64,000 nt of DNA from Actinoplanes sp. SE50/110. Its GTDB lineage: Bacteria > Actinomycetota > Actinomycetes > Mycobacteriales > Micromonosporaceae. Each line of letters starts with the position of its first letter. The first letter of the stretch is position 1. The stretch spans positions 9,108,001 through 9,172,000 of the forward strand of contig NZ_LT827010.1 of the NCBI RefSeq assembly GCF_900119315.1, read 5' to 3'. Below the pieces are notes generated by a model. The model was not told the DNA's origin. It searched no databases and saw nothing but the letters and a program-made list of their open reading frames with translations. Positions 1 to 8,448 of this stretch are shown in pieces. The position numbers and the translations under genes were made by a program.

Positions 1-421
1 GATACCACTCGCCGTGCGCGACACCGTGCCACGCGCCGTCCGGATAGACCGCCAGGCCGATCACCTCGAGGGCGTCGGTGACCCGGGTGCCGGAGCCGCC
101 CAGACCCATGAAACCGCCCGAGCCGGCGATCGACTTGAGCCCGCCGAAAGCCACCGACAGGACCATCACCAGGCAGTTGACCACCACCAGGCCGGTCACG
201 GCGTAACCGGCGCGACCAGCGGCCGCGTCACCGCCGAAGGCGGTGAGCGCGCGCCGCTGACCACGACGTCCCTCTTTGACGCAGTCGGGGCACTGATGGC
301 CGACCGTCGCCTCGTTCATGCACGAGGTGCAGATCGGTTTCTCGCACCGGCTGCATCGGAGCACGGTCTCCCGCGAAGGGTGCCGATAGCACACCGGCGA
401 CGTGGAAGGAGCCTCACTCAT
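1..421 (-). CDS. Rhomboid family intramembrane serine protease, N-terminal part (runs off the window)
   Basis: About 140 N-terminal residues are present. Residues 11-47 carry a B-box-like zinc finger: paired Cys/His ligands at C11, H14, C23, C26, C31, C34, H42, C44 and C47. A hydrophobic first membrane segment follows near residues 66-85, then the GVAHGEWY motif that precedes the first long loop of actinobacterial rhomboids. The catalytic Ser and His lie beyond the window edge. The zinc-finger plus rhomboid layout is typical of the actinobacterial protein encoded beside a cyclophilin, as here. A TACCTT hexamer lies 7 nt before the ATG, so the mRNA is probably leaderless. Confidence 0.88.
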   Translation of the reverse strand, partial: MSEAPSTSPVCYRHPSRETVLRCSRCEKPICTSCMNEATVGHQCPDCVKEGRRGQRRALTAFGGDAAAGRAGYAVTGLVVVNCLVMVLSVAFGGLKSIAGSGGFMGLGGSGTRVTDALEVIGLAVYPDGAWHGVAHGEWY

Positions 422-428
422 GGCACCA

Positions 429-434
429 AAGGTA
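429..434 (-). promoter_or_regulatory. -10-like TACCTT for the rhomboid gene
   Basis: TAnnnT hexamer with 7 nt between it and the ATG. This spacing puts the transcription start at the start codon (leaderless). No -35 is evident. Confidence 0.45.
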
Positions 435-444
435 CCGTGAGTGC

Positions 445-969
445 TCAGGCGCGCTCGATCTCCACCCGCTCCACCACGACGTCCTCGCGCGGCCGGTCGC
501 CCGGGCCGGTCGGGGTGTTCGCGATCGAGTCGACGACCTTGGCCGACTGCTCGTCCGCGACCTGGCCGAAGATGGTGTGCCGGCGGTTCAGGTGCGGGGT
601 CGGCGCCACCGTGATGAAGAACTGCGAGCCGTTGGTGCCCGGCCCGGCGTTTGCCATGGCCAGCAGGTACGGCCGGTCGAAGGAGAGCTCCGGGTGGAAC
701 TCGTCACCGAACTGGAAGCCCGGGCCACCGCGGCCGGTGCCGGTCGGGTCACCCAGCTGGATCATGAAACCGGCGATCACCCGGTGCGAGATGGTGCCGT
801 CGTAGTACGGCCCGTTGCCGGGCTGGCCGGTCCGCGGGTCGGTGTACGCCTTGGTGCCGTCGGCCAACTCCACGAAGTTCCGGACCGTCGCCGGAGCGTG
901 GTCCGGGAACAGCTGGAGCCGGATCGGACCGTGGTTGGTGTGCAGGGTGGCGTAAATCGTCTCGGCCAC
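445..969 (-). CDS. Cyclophilin-type peptidyl-prolyl cis-trans isomerase, cytosolic
   Basis: 174 residues, a single cyclophilin domain with no signal peptide or membrane segment, so it probably acts in the cytosol on Xaa-Pro bonds. Characteristic blocks are ISHRVIAGFMIQLGDP (catalytic Arg and the FxxQ-type core) and MANAGPGTNGSQFFI, the signature around the active-site Asn/Gln/Phe. The GTG start at 969 is preceded by GGGAG at suitable spacing. The next gene on this strand is the rhomboid; this order is conserved near the origin of many actinomycete chromosomes. Confidence 0.95.
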   Translation of the reverse strand: MAETIYATLHTNHGPIRLQLFPDHAPATVRNFVELADGTKAYTDPRTGQPGNGPYYDGTISHRVIAGFMIQLGDPTGTGRGGPGFQFGDEFHPELSFDRPYLLAMANAGPGTNGSQFFITVAPTPHLNRRHTIFGQVADEQSAKVVDSIANTPTGPGDRPREDVVVERVEIERA

Positions 970-1100
970 GGGTACTCCCGTCTGTGTCGGATGGGAACAG
1001 TCTCGTCAGTTCGGATCCTGCCCCATGTGTCTGATCCGGCCGCGCGGGGGTACCCGAGAAGGCAACATGGGTCCGGAGAAACCACAGGAGGTGGGCACTG

Positions 1101-1712
1101 GTGTTCGCAACGATGCGCCGCAAGCGCCGGAGCGCGAAGATGCGTGGTGAGCTCGGTCAGAGCGTGGATCACTTGAAGCGCGCCGCTTCGATCGCCGCTC
1201 AGGAGACCACCGCGACGGTCGGACCCCGGCTCAACGCCGCGGTCGAGCGGGTTCAGCCGGCCGCCGACAAGGCGAAGGACGTCGCGACGCAGAGCTGGGA
1301 CAGTGCTCTCGCGGCGCTGACTCCCCTGGTCGCGGCCGCTGCCGACAACGTGCGGCAGGCGGGCAGGACCGGCAAGAAGGTGTCCAAGCGCGAGCTCAAG
1401 GCGCAGCGCAAGCGCGCCGACAAGCTGCAGCGCAAGGCGGACAAGGCGCTCGGCCGCGAGAAGAGCGGCCGGGGCAGCAAGCTCGCCGGGTACGCGCTGC
1501 TGGGCACCGCCGTGGGCCTCGGCGCCGCGTGGTACGCCAAGCGTCGCAACCAGGCGCAGTGGGAGGAGTACGACGCCGCTCCCAACCCGGTGACCAGCAC
1601 GGCCGCCGCCGACGACGCGGCGTTCGAGCCGCTGGAGCCGACGGTGTACACCACGTCGAACGGCACGGCGGCGAGCGTTGACAAGACCGGTAAGACCGGC
1701 CCGGCCAAGTGA
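1101..1712 (+). CDS. DUF5324-like membrane-anchored protein
   Basis: 203 residues. The N-terminal 85 residues are Ala-rich amphipathic helix resembling an apolipoprotein or late-embryogenesis-type helix. A very basic stretch (residues about 90-130, many KAQRKRADK-like units) and one short hydrophobic segment (about 133-150, YALLGTAVGLGAAWYA) follow, then an acidic, Thr-rich tail. Its position beside the cyclophilin and rhomboid matches the DUF5324 family of actinomycetes; function unknown. The GTG start at 1101 follows AGGAGG. A strong inverted repeat lies directly downstream. Confidence 0.75.
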   Translation: MFATMRRKRRSAKMRGELGQSVDHLKRAASIAAQETTATVGPRLNAAVERVQPAADKAKDVATQSWDSALAALTPLVAAAADNVRQAGRTGKKVSKRELKAQRKRADKLQRKADKALGREKSGRGSKLAGYALLGTAVGLGAAWYAKRRNQAQWEEYDAAPNPVTSTAAADDAAFEPLEPTVYTTSNGTAASVDKTGKTGPAK

Positions 1713-1719
1713 GCCGATG

Positions 1720-1758
1720 CCGACCGGCCCGTTCCCGACCCGGGAGCGGGCCGGTCGG
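1720..1758. terminator. Bidirectional hairpin terminator
   Basis: 12-bp perfect arms (CCGACCGGCCCG / CGGGCCGGTCGG), extended by about 5 more pairs around a 5-nt loop. It lies between a plus-strand gene ending at 1712 and a minus-strand ORF ending at 1767, so it can serve both. There is no T-run, as is common in high-GC actinobacteria. Confidence 0.75.
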
Positions 1759-1766
1759 CGTTGCCG

Positions 1767-1940
1767 TCAGCAGCGGCCGGTGATCATCGCGTAGGCGGCC
1801 AGGCCACCGGCCGTGAGCGCGGCGATCATCACGCCGGTGAGCAGCGACGGGACCGGCAGGCGCAGCCATCGCCGGCGGGGCGGATCGCCGTCGTGCCCGG
1901 CCACCGCGTCCACCAGTCGGTGATGATGAATATCCCCCAC
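1767..1940 (-). CDS. Small one-helix membrane protein, hypothetical
   Basis: 57 residues from a GTG at 1940, 10 nt beyond the corA stop on the same strand, so it may be read through from corA. The N-terminal 25 residues are polar and basic (HHHRLVDAVAG, then PPRRRW); residues about 27-52 form one hydrophobic helix (SLLTGVMIAALTAGGLAAYA), ending in GRC. A cytosolic basic side and a single span are clear, but no family is recognised. The ribosome-binding site is weak, so expression is uncertain. It ends just before the bidirectional terminator. Confidence 0.4.
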   Translation of the reverse strand: MGDIHHHRLVDAVAGHDGDPPRRRWLRLPVPSLLTGVMIAALTAGGLAAYAMITGRC

Positions 1941-1950
1941 GGATGGGAGT

Positions 1951-3075
1951 CTAGAGCCAGCCGTTGCGCCGGAAGGCCCGGTAGAGGATCACCGTGATCA
2001 CCGCGAGCAGCGCCATCAGCCCCGGATACCCGTACCGCCAATGGGTTTCCGGCATGTATTTGAAGTTCATCCCGTAGACGCCGGCCGCCGCGGTCCACAC
2101 GGTGGCGATACCGGCCCAGGCGGCGATCTTGCGCATGTCGTCGTTCTGGTCGACGGAGAGCTGCGCGAGCCGGGCCTGCAGAATCGAGTTGAGCAGGTCG
2201 TCGTAGGAGGAGACCTGCTCGACGGTACGCGTGAGGTGGTCCTGCACGTCCCGGAAGTACCGCCGGATCTCCTTGGGCACCACGCCCTGGCTGGCGATGA
2301 TCCCGGCCAGCGGGCGCTGCAGCGGCACCACCGCCCGGCGGAACTCCACCAGTTCCCGCTTCAGCTGGTAGACCTGCTGGATCGGGGCGCTACGGTCGCG
2401 CGAGAAGACACCCTCCTCGATCAGGTCCAGGTCCGCCTCGACCTGCTCGGCCACCTCCAGGTAGTGGTCGACCACCCGGTCGGTGACCGCGTAGGCGACC
2501 GCCCATGGACCCTGCTGCAACAGGTTCGCCCGCTGTTTCTCCAGGTCGGCCCGGACCGGCGACATCTCGGAGGCCTCGCCGTGCCGCACGGTGATGACGA
2601 ACCGGTCGCCCACGAAGACCATCATCTGGCCGGTCTCCACCACCTGAGAGCTCTCGGTCAGCTCCTGGTGCGGCACGTACCGGGCGGTGCGCAGCACCAG
2701 GAAGTGCACGTCGTTGAACTGTTCCAGTTTGGGCCGCTGCTCGGCCTTGACCGCGTCCTCGACGCTCAGCTCGTGCAGGCCGTAGGTGCGCGCGATGCCG
2801 ATCATCTCGCGCTCGGACGGCTGGTGCAGGCCCAGCCAGACGAACGCGTCGTCACGCCGGCGGACCTCGGCGAACGCCTCGTCCGGGGTGAACAGGCCGG
2901 GAATCCGCTCACCGGCCACATAGACACCGCAGTCGACGACCGCGGAGTCCTGGGCGTCCGCGTCGTCCGGATGCCGATGCGTCTCGTTGGCGCCGAGGAT
3001 CCGATTCATCGCCCGGGCCGCCCAGGCCTTGGACAACGGCCGGTTGCGACTGAACGCACCGTTCTGTTCGCTCAT
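1951..3075 (-). CDS. corA: CorA-family magnesium/cobalt transporter
   Basis: 374 residues. A long acidic, helix-rich cytosolic domain (about 1-310) precedes two C-terminal membrane helices. The first ends in GMN (in VYGMNFKYMPE), the selectivity signature of CorA Mg2+ channels; the protein finishes with the usual short basic tail. An ATG at 3108 would add 11 unlikely residues; the ATG at 3075 has GGGAGG at good spacing and is preferred. The pentamer would sit in the plasma membrane and import Mg2+. Confidence 0.92.
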   Translation of the reverse strand: MSEQNGAFSRNRPLSKAWAARAMNRILGANETHRHPDDADAQDSAVVDCGVYVAGERIPGLFTPDEAFAEVRRRDDAFVWLGLHQPSEREMIGIARTYGLHELSVEDAVKAEQRPKLEQFNDVHFLVLRTARYVPHQELTESSQVVETGQMMVFVGDRFVITVRHGEASEMSPVRADLEKQRANLLQQGPWAVAYAVTDRVVDHYLEVAEQVEADLDLIEEGVFSRDRSAPIQQVYQLKRELVEFRRAVVPLQRPLAGIIASQGVVPKEIRRYFRDVQDHLTRTVEQVSSYDDLLNSILQARLAQLSVDQNDDMRKIAAWAGIATVWTAAAGVYGMNFKYMPETHWRYGYPGLMALLAVITVILYRAFRRNGWL

Positions 3076-3188
3076 GCCGACCTCCCCCGGGTTGCACCGA
3101 CAAACCAACTGAGGCTACTTCGTCGGGCCGGCAGCAGGTACGGCCGGGCGGGCCGCCGCCGGGCGGCGGGGGGTCGGACAGCGGGGCC

Positions 3189-3227
3189 CACCCGGACGGA
3201 CTGTCAGTGCCCCGATCCGTCCGGGTG
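3189..3227 (-). terminator. Hairpin downstream of the aminotransferase
   Basis: Perfect 12-bp arms (CACCCGGACGGA / TCCGTCCGGGTG) around a 15-nt loop, starting 12 nt after the aminotransferase stop. It separates that gene from corA on the same strand. Confidence 0.65.
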
Positions 3228-3239
3228 GAAACCGCCGTT

Positions 3240-4337
3240 CTACCGGCCCCGGACCTCGTCGATCGCCTCGGCCAGGCGGCGGACACCCTCGTCGATCTGG
3301 TCGACGGTGACCGCGGAGTACGCCAGGCGCACCGAGTTGCGGCCGCCCTCCAGCAGGAAGTCGCTGCCCTTGACGATCGCGACGCCCTTCTTCATGGCGG
3401 CCGGGAACAGCTTCTCCACATCGATGTCGGCCGGCAGGTCCACCCAGAGGAAGTAGCCGCCGTCCGGCTCGGTGAAGGTGGCGCCCGGGATCCGGTCGCG
3501 GATCGCCTCGGCCAGCACCCGGGCCCGCTCGCCCAACGCCTCGCTGACCTTGCGGACCGACTTCTCGATGTCGCCGGAGACGCAGAACTGGTGCACGATC
3601 GCCTCGGAGACCATGCCCGGGGAGATGTACAGGTTGGTCGCCTTCTTCGCGATCGCGTCGATCAGCGCGGCCGGACCGACCAGGTAACCCACCCGGACAC
3701 CCGGGCAGACCGTCTTGGTGAAGCTGGAGGCGTGCACCACCAGGTTGTTGGTGTCCAGCGACAGCATCGAGGGCAGCGGCTCGCCGCGGAACCGGATGTC
3801 CACGTACGGGTCGTCCTCGAAGATGATGAACTCGTACTGCTCGGCCAGGGCGAGCAGCGCCCGCCGCTTCTCCTCGGAGAGCGTGAGGCCGGCCGGGTTC
3901 TGGTAGTTCGGGATGATGTGCGCCAGCTTCGGGCGGACCCCGGACTCCAGCAGCGCGCGCAGCTCGTCGACGTCGATGCCGTCCGGCCGCAGCGTCACCT
4001 GGTGCACCTTGGCGCCCAGGTTCTGCAGGTTCAGCAGGGTGCGGTCGTACGTGGGCTTCTCCACGACCACGTCGTCGCCCGGCTGCACCAGGTGGCCGAA
4101 GAGGAACGCGTCGGCCTGCAGCGAACCGTTGGTCACGATGACCTGGTCCGGGGAGACGCCGTGCTTGTCGGCGATCCACCTGCGCAGCGGGAGGTAGCCG
4201 ACGGACGTGCCGTACGCGGTGACCCCGGCCGGGTCGGCGTCGAAGGCGCGGGCGGCGGCGGCCTTCAGGCCCTCCACGTCGACGATGTCCAGCGACGGAG
4301 CGCCACGGGCGAACGAGATGAGCTGCTCAGCGGTCAT
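3240..4337 (-). CDS. PLP-dependent class I/II aminotransferase
   Basis: 365 residues, fold type I. The segment TNGSLQADAFLFGHLVQPGD is the cofactor phosphate-binding region, IPNYQNPAG holds the Asn contacting PLP, FEDDPY holds the Asp that pairs with the pyridine nitrogen, and SSFTKTVCPGVRVGY contains the Schiff-base Lys. The sequence resembles the 2-aminoadipate/aromatic branch that also forms the C-terminal half of MocR regulators, but no HTH domain is present. The substrate cannot be decided from sequence. A TAAGCT hexamer 6 nt before the ATG suggests a leaderless transcript. Confidence 0.88.
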   Translation of the reverse strand: MTAEQLISFARGAPSLDIVDVEGLKAAAARAFDADPAGVTAYGTSVGYLPLRRWIADKHGVSPDQVIVTNGSLQADAFLFGHLVQPGDDVVVEKPTYDRTLLNLQNLGAKVHQVTLRPDGIDVDELRALLESGVRPKLAHIIPNYQNPAGLTLSEEKRRALLALAEQYEFIIFEDDPYVDIRFRGEPLPSMLSLDTNNLVVHASSFTKTVCPGVRVGYLVGPAALIDAIAKKATNLYISPGMVSEAIVHQFCVSGDIEKSVRKVSEALGERARVLAEAIRDRIPGATFTEPDGGYFLWVDLPADIDVEKLFPAAMKKGVAIVKGSDFLLEGGRNSVRLAYSAVTVDQIDEGVRRLAEAIDEVRGR

Positions 4338-4343
4338 GGTGCC

Positions 4344-4349
4344 AGCTTA
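4344..4349 (-). promoter_or_regulatory. -10-like TAAGCT for the aminotransferase
   Basis: Hexamer with a 6-nt gap to the ATG. The same TAAGCT appears before serS, fdhD and moaC. Confidence 0.5.
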
Positions 4350-4434
4350 GAAGCAGCGTCTGTCCCATTTCTTTACCTCCCCCGCTCGTTGACCACCCCG
4401 TAGCGAATTCCAGCTGGGCCGAAGGGGACCTCTC

Positions 4435-5166
4435 ATGATCGGACTTGTGCTCGCCGCCGGCGCCGGGCGACGGCTGCGCCCGCACACCGACACACTGCCG
4501 AAAGCTCTCGTCCCGGTCGACGGCGACACCACGATCCTCGACATCACGCTGCGCAACCTGTCCGCGGCGGGGCTGCGCGAGGTGACGATCGTGGTCGGTT
4601 ACCGCGCGGACACGATCGAGGAGCGGGTCGAGACCTTCGAGCGGCGGTACGGCGTGACCATCACCCTGGTGCACAACGACCGGGCCGAAGAGTGGAACAA
4701 CGCGTACTCGTTGTGGCTGGCCAGGGACCACTTCGCGCGGGGCGCGCTGGTGATCAACGGGGACACCGTGCACCCGGTCGAGGTGGAACGGATCCTGCTC
4801 GCCGAGCGCGGCCCCAGCATCCTGCTCGCCGTCGACACCGTTAAGGAGTTGGCTGACGAAGAGATGAAGACGGTATTTGACCCGAACGGCCAACTGACGA
4901 GGATCACCAAACTGATGGATCCCTCCGAGGCGTACGGCGAGTACATCGGCGCCACCATCATCGAGGCCTCCGCCGCGGCGGCGCTGGCCGACGCACTGCG
5001 GGCGACCTGGGTGCGCGACCCGGGCCGGTTCTACGAGGACGGCTTCCAGGAGTACGCCGAGCGGGGCGGCGAGATCCGCGCGGCGGAGATCGGCAAGCTC
5101 GACTGGGTCGAGGTGGACAACCTCGACGACCTGGTCAAGGCCCGGGAGATCGCATGCCGCTGCTAG
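4435..5166 (+). CDS. Sugar/polyol-phosphate nucleotidyltransferase
   Basis: 243 residues, one nucleotidyltransferase domain. The N-terminus has LAAGAGRRLRPHTDTLPKAL (nucleotide-binding GxGxRL plus the PKAL lysine), followed by VINGDTV, the metal-binding Asp region. The family includes phosphocholine and inositol-1-phosphate cytidylyltransferases. It is the first gene of a tightly overlapping three-gene unit: its end overlaps the next ATG by 13 bp. Context suggests it activates a phosphorylated alcohol as an NDP derivative for the CDP-alcohol phosphotransferase two genes on. The nucleotide and the alcohol are not determinable here. Confidence 0.82.
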   Translation: MIGLVLAAGAGRRLRPHTDTLPKALVPVDGDTTILDITLRNLSAAGLREVTIVVGYRADTIEERVETFERRYGVTITLVHNDRAEEWNNAYSLWLARDHFARGALVINGDTVHPVEVERILLAERGPSILLAVDTVKELADEEMKTVFDPNGQLTRITKLMDPSEAYGEYIGATIIEASAAAALADALRATWVRDPGRFYEDGFQEYAERGGEIRAAEIGKLDWVEVDNLDDLVKAREIACRC

Positions 5167-6215
5167 CCCGCAGCGTGCAGACCCCGCTGCACATCGAGGT
5201 GCGGCGGGGCGCGGTGGCCGACCTCGGCCGGATCCTCGCCGACGGGCGGATCTCGGCCGGCGGCGACGTCGCCATCGTCGTCGGGCCCGGCCTCGGCGAG
5301 CGGATCGTCGACCTGCTGCGGCCCACGCTGCGGTCGGCGACCGTGCACGTCACCGCCGGCGGCACCCTGGACGCCGCCCTGGAGCTGGCCGGCAAGCTGC
5401 GCGCCGGCAACTACGACGCGGTGGTGGGAATCGGCGGCGGCCGCACCGTGGACACCGCCAAGTACGCCGCCAGCCGCTGGGGGCTGCCGATGGTCTCGGT
5501 CGCCACCAGCCTGGCCAACGACGGTGTCGCCTCACCGGTGGCCAGCCTGGTCAACGACGGGATCAAGGGGTCGTACGGGGTGCACATCCCGTTCGGGGTG
5601 ATCGTCGACCTGGACTTCGTCGAGACCGGCCCGGAGCGGGTGAACCGGGCCGGCATCGGCGACGTGATCAGCAACCTCAGCGCGCTGGCCGACTGGGAGC
5701 TGGGCCGGCAGGTGCGCGGCGAGCCGGTCGACGGGATCGCCGCGTCGCTGGCCCGGATGGGCGCCGAGGCGGTGCTGACCATGCCCGGCGACCTGAACGA
5801 CGACGCGTTCGTCACGGTGCTCGCCGAGGCGCTGATCGCGAGCGGGCTGGCGATGGCGGTCTGTGGCAGCAGCCGGCCGTGCAGCGGTGGCTGCCACGAG
5901 ATCATCCACGCGGCCGACGCGTTGTACCCGGGCACCGCGTCGCACGGCGAACTGGCCGGACTGGGCGCGCTGTTCTGCACGTTCCTGCGGGGCGACCGGC
6001 GGCGCTTCGGTCAGATGGCTGACTGCCTGGCCCGTCACCAACTTCCCCGATCACCGTACGACGTTGGTCTGACCGTGGAGCAGTTCGTCCAGGTCATCGA
6101 CTTCGCTCCGCGGACCCGACCGGATCGCTACACCATTCTCGAACATCTGGCGCTGACGCCGGACGAGATACGTCAAAGGCTGGCCGAGTATGAAGACGCA
6201 CTTGTATCCCGTTGA
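5154..6215 (+). CDS. sn-Glycerol-1-phosphate dehydrogenase-like enzyme (iron/zinc alcohol dehydrogenase fold)
   Basis: 353 residues. A Rossmann half carries GIGGGRTVDTAKYAA, the NAD(P) phosphate-binding motif of the dehydroquinate synthase/glycerol dehydrogenase superfamily. The C-terminal half has GSSRPCSGGCHEIIHAAD and a later SHGELAGLG, which match the metal-binding Ser-Arg-Pro/His and HGE motifs of EgsA/AraM glycerol-1-phosphate dehydrogenases. The predicted reaction is DHAP plus NAD(P)H to sn-glycerol-1-phosphate, the stereoisomer used in archaeal lipids. It overlaps both neighbours (13 and 26 bp), implying translational coupling. A related sugar or inosose dehydrogenase remains possible. 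Confidence 0.8.
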   Translation: MPLLARSVQTPLHIEVRRGAVADLGRILADGRISAGGDVAIVVGPGLGERIVDLLRPTLRSATVHVTAGGTLDAALELAGKLRAGNYDAVVGIGGGRTVDTAKYAASRWGLPMVSVATSLANDGVASPVASLVNDGIKGSYGVHIPFGVIVDLDFVETGPERVNRAGIGDVISNLSALADWELGRQVRGEPVDGIAASLARMGAEAVLTMPGDLNDDAFVTVLAEALIASGLAMAVCGSSRPCSGGCHEIIHAADALYPGTASHGELAGLGALFCTFLRGDRRRFGQMADCLARHQLPRSPYDVGLTVEQFVQVIDFAPRTRPDRYTILEHLALTPDEIRQRLAEYEDALVSR

Positions 6216-6945
6216 AACCCGCCAGCCCCGGCAGCCGACCGCGGCCGACTACTACGCGGTCAACCGTGGGGGCGGGCTGTTCAGCGAGGCGGTCAGCCAG
6301 CGGATCGGTTCCCGGATCGCGGTCTTCGCCTTCCGCCGCGACCTCAGCCCCACCCTGCTGACCATCGTCAACCTCAGCATCGGGCTGCTCACCTCGTTCG
6401 TGGTGATCAGCGCCGCCGAGGCGGTCGCCGACGGCCGGGTGTGGGGCTGGCTGGTCGGCGTGCTGGCGCTGGCCGGTTGGCAGCTGGCGTACGCGTTCGA
6501 CTGTGCGGACGGGCAGCTCGCCCGGGTCACCGGGCGCAGCAGTTCGGCCGGCGGGCGCCTCGACGTGCTGTGTGACGTGGCGGTGCAGTCCGCCCTGGTC
6601 GCCTCGCTCGCGGCGACCGCCAAGGTGCAGGAGCCGGGCACCCCGGCGTGGCTGCTCTCGGCGTTCGCGGCGACCTGGATGGTCAACCTGGTGACCTCGG
6701 TGATGCAGGGCGGTGGCCAGGCGTCGAGCATGGTGACCAGCCGGTCGTTGCCGGTGCGGGCGGTGAAGCTGATCCGCGACTACGGGGCGGTGATCGCCGT
6801 GGCCGGGGCGGTGCTGGCCGCGGCGCCCCAGCTCACGGTCTGGTTCATCGGAGTCTTCACGCTGGTCAACGGCGGTTTTCTGGCGGCCAGCATCGCGTTC
6901 ACCGGCCGCACCGCGCTGCACCTAGACGCGCACCGGGATGGCTGA
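6190..6945 (+). CDS. CDP-alcohol phosphotransferase, membrane
   Basis: 251 residues with several membrane helices. The segment from AFDCADGQLAR through GRLDVLCD gives the complete D-x2-DG-x2-AR-x8-G-x3-D-x3-D catalytic signature of the CDP-alcohol phosphatidyltransferase family (residues about 102-124). The enzyme would transfer a phospho-alcohol from CDP-alcohol to a membrane acceptor, or the reverse. It is the last gene of the unit with the nucleotidyltransferase and the glycerol-1-phosphate dehydrogenase-like enzyme. Its 3' end overlaps the converging arylsulfotransferase gene by 24 bp. Confidence 0.88.
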   Translation: MKTHLYPVETRQPRQPTAADYYAVNRGGGLFSEAVSQRIGSRIAVFAFRRDLSPTLLTIVNLSIGLLTSFVVISAAEAVADGRVWGWLVGVLALAGWQLAYAFDCADGQLARVTGRSSSAGGRLDVLCDVAVQSALVASLAATAKVQEPGTPAWLLSAFAATWMVNLVTSVMQGGGQASSMVTSRSLPVRAVKLIRDYGAVIAVAGAVLAAAPQLTVWFIGVFTLVNGGFLAASIAFTGRTALHLDAHRDG

Positions 6946-8418
6946 CGACGACCCGAGGACGGTGCCGTTCGCGGCCAGCGCCTCGGCCACCACGTACTCC
7001 GGGGTGCCCTGGACGGTCAGCGTGGTCTCGAAACCGGTCCGGGCCGCCTCCACTGTGGTGCTCAGCTCCTGCGGCTGACCGCCGGCCCGGGCCCGCCACC
7101 GGGCGATGCCGGTGTGCCCGTTCCAGCTCGCGGTGACGATCACGTTGCCGCCCTCGACCCGCAGCCCCAGCGCCGGTTGATCGTGCGGCGTGCCGGTCCA
7201 CTCCGCCTTGTACGCCCGGTACGACTGGTTGTCCAGCGGCAGATGCCCGGCCAGCCGCACCGACCCGTCCGCGTTGTGCTCGGTGAAGTGCGGGTCCTGA
7301 CCCCACCCGATGAACGAGCCGCCGTCGCCCAGTTCCCGGAAGTTGCCCTGGGTCGGCGCCGACACCCGGTCCGGGTGCACGTACTCCGCCATGAAGTTGA
7401 TCTTTTTGGCGGCCTCGTCCACGGTGAACACCAGGCCGCGGGAGTAATCGCGCTCCTTGGTGATCCCGGCCCCGTTGTCGAAGACGCTGTAGCTGCCGTC
7501 CCGGCGCCGGCGGAAGTCGTGCTGCCAGTGGAAGGCGGCCCGCTCCTCGACCGCGAAATCGGACTTCTTGCCGCCGGCCCGCCAGAGCACCGCGCCCGTC
7601 TGCTTGTGGACCTTGTAGACGGTCCAGGTGTGCCGGGCGGAGAGCAGCAGATGCCCGTCCGCGTCCAGGCCCACCGAGTTGGGGTGCAGGTAGTCGTAGG
7701 GCAGATGCGCCGCATCACCCTGCGGCAGCGGCGCGTACGACTCGGCCAGCGTGACGTGTTCGCTGGCCCGCCACTGGAACAGCCGTTTGCCGGTGGCGAT
7801 GTCGATCTCCTGGAGCACCCCGTCGTGCAGCACCCCGTCGGCCGGGCCACCGACCGGGGACAGGTCGTAGGCGATCGGGTCGTACACCCAGAACAGCGCG
7901 GTGTCCCGCGGGGTGATCACGAAGTCGTGCTGGTCGGCCTGCTCGGTGCCGGCCGCCCGGACCCGGGTGATCTCCCGGTACTGCTGATCGGCGATGACGA
8001 ACTCACCCTGGCCGACACCCTGCCCGCCGGTTCCCCCGATGGTCCCCTCCCACCAGGTCAGCACCGGTTTGTCGCGATAGATCTGGGCCTTGAGATCGAT
8101 CGCCACGGTGGCCGGGTCGGGCACCTTGCGGAACCACACCGGCGACCCGGTCTCGTCGACCATCAGCGGCCCCCACAGCCCGTGCCCGGAGGCCGGGGTG
8201 AGCAGGATGTAGCCGGGCACCGTCCGGTTCGCCGGAGTGGTGATCGTGACGTCCGGCAGGGCCTGCAAATCGGGCCGGGAGCGATACTTCGGGGCCGCCA
8301 CCGGGGTCTTCTGCTCGGGGGCGGCCGGTGCGGCCGGGATGCGGCCGAGGGCGAATCCGGCTCCACCGGCGGCGACGGCCGCGGCGGAGCCGGCGAGGAG
8401 AGCACGACGGGAGATCAC
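6922..8418 (-). CDS. Arylsulfotransferase (ASST) family protein, Tat-exported
   Basis: 498 residues. The N-terminus MISRRALLAGSAAAVAAG is a Tat-type signal (SRR followed by a hydrophobic run). The rest is a beta-propeller with repeated W/GxV blades typical of the Arylsulfotran family, including HDFVITPRDTALFWVYD, DYLHPNSVGLDADGHLLLSARH and WQHDFRR, whose histidines resemble the ASST catalytic surroundings. A periplasmic/extracellular aryl-sulfate transfer role is plausible, but many actinobacterial members are uncharacterised. It follows the GT4 gene by 30 nt on the same strand, so the two are probably cotranscribed. Confidence 0.8.
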   Translation of the reverse strand: MISRRALLAGSAAAVAAGGAGFALGRIPAAPAAPEQKTPVAAPKYRSRPDLQALPDVTITTPANRTVPGYILLTPASGHGLWGPLMVDETGSPVWFRKVPDPATVAIDLKAQIYRDKPVLTWWEGTIGGTGGQGVGQGEFVIADQQYREITRVRAAGTEQADQHDFVITPRDTALFWVYDPIAYDLSPVGGPADGVLHDGVLQEIDIATGKRLFQWRASEHVTLAESYAPLPQGDAAHLPYDYLHPNSVGLDADGHLLLSARHTWTVYKVHKQTGAVLWRAGGKKSDFAVEERAAFHWQHDFRRRRDGSYSVFDNGAGITKERDYSRGLVFTVDEAAKKINFMAEYVHPDRVSAPTQGNFRELGDGGSFIGWGQDPHFTEHNADGSVRLAGHLPLDNQSYRAYKAEWTGTPHDQPALGLRVEGGNVIVTASWNGHTGIARWRARAGGQPQELSTTVEAARTGFETTLTVQGTPEYVVAEALAANGTVLGSSSAIPVRV

Positions 8419-8448
8419 AGACGCGAGTCTTCCCCGATCGGCCGCGAA

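Noticed and set aside
14..805. Plus-strand ORF at the window start
   Set aside because: Antisense to the rhomboid and cyclophilin genes, which have clear domain signatures.
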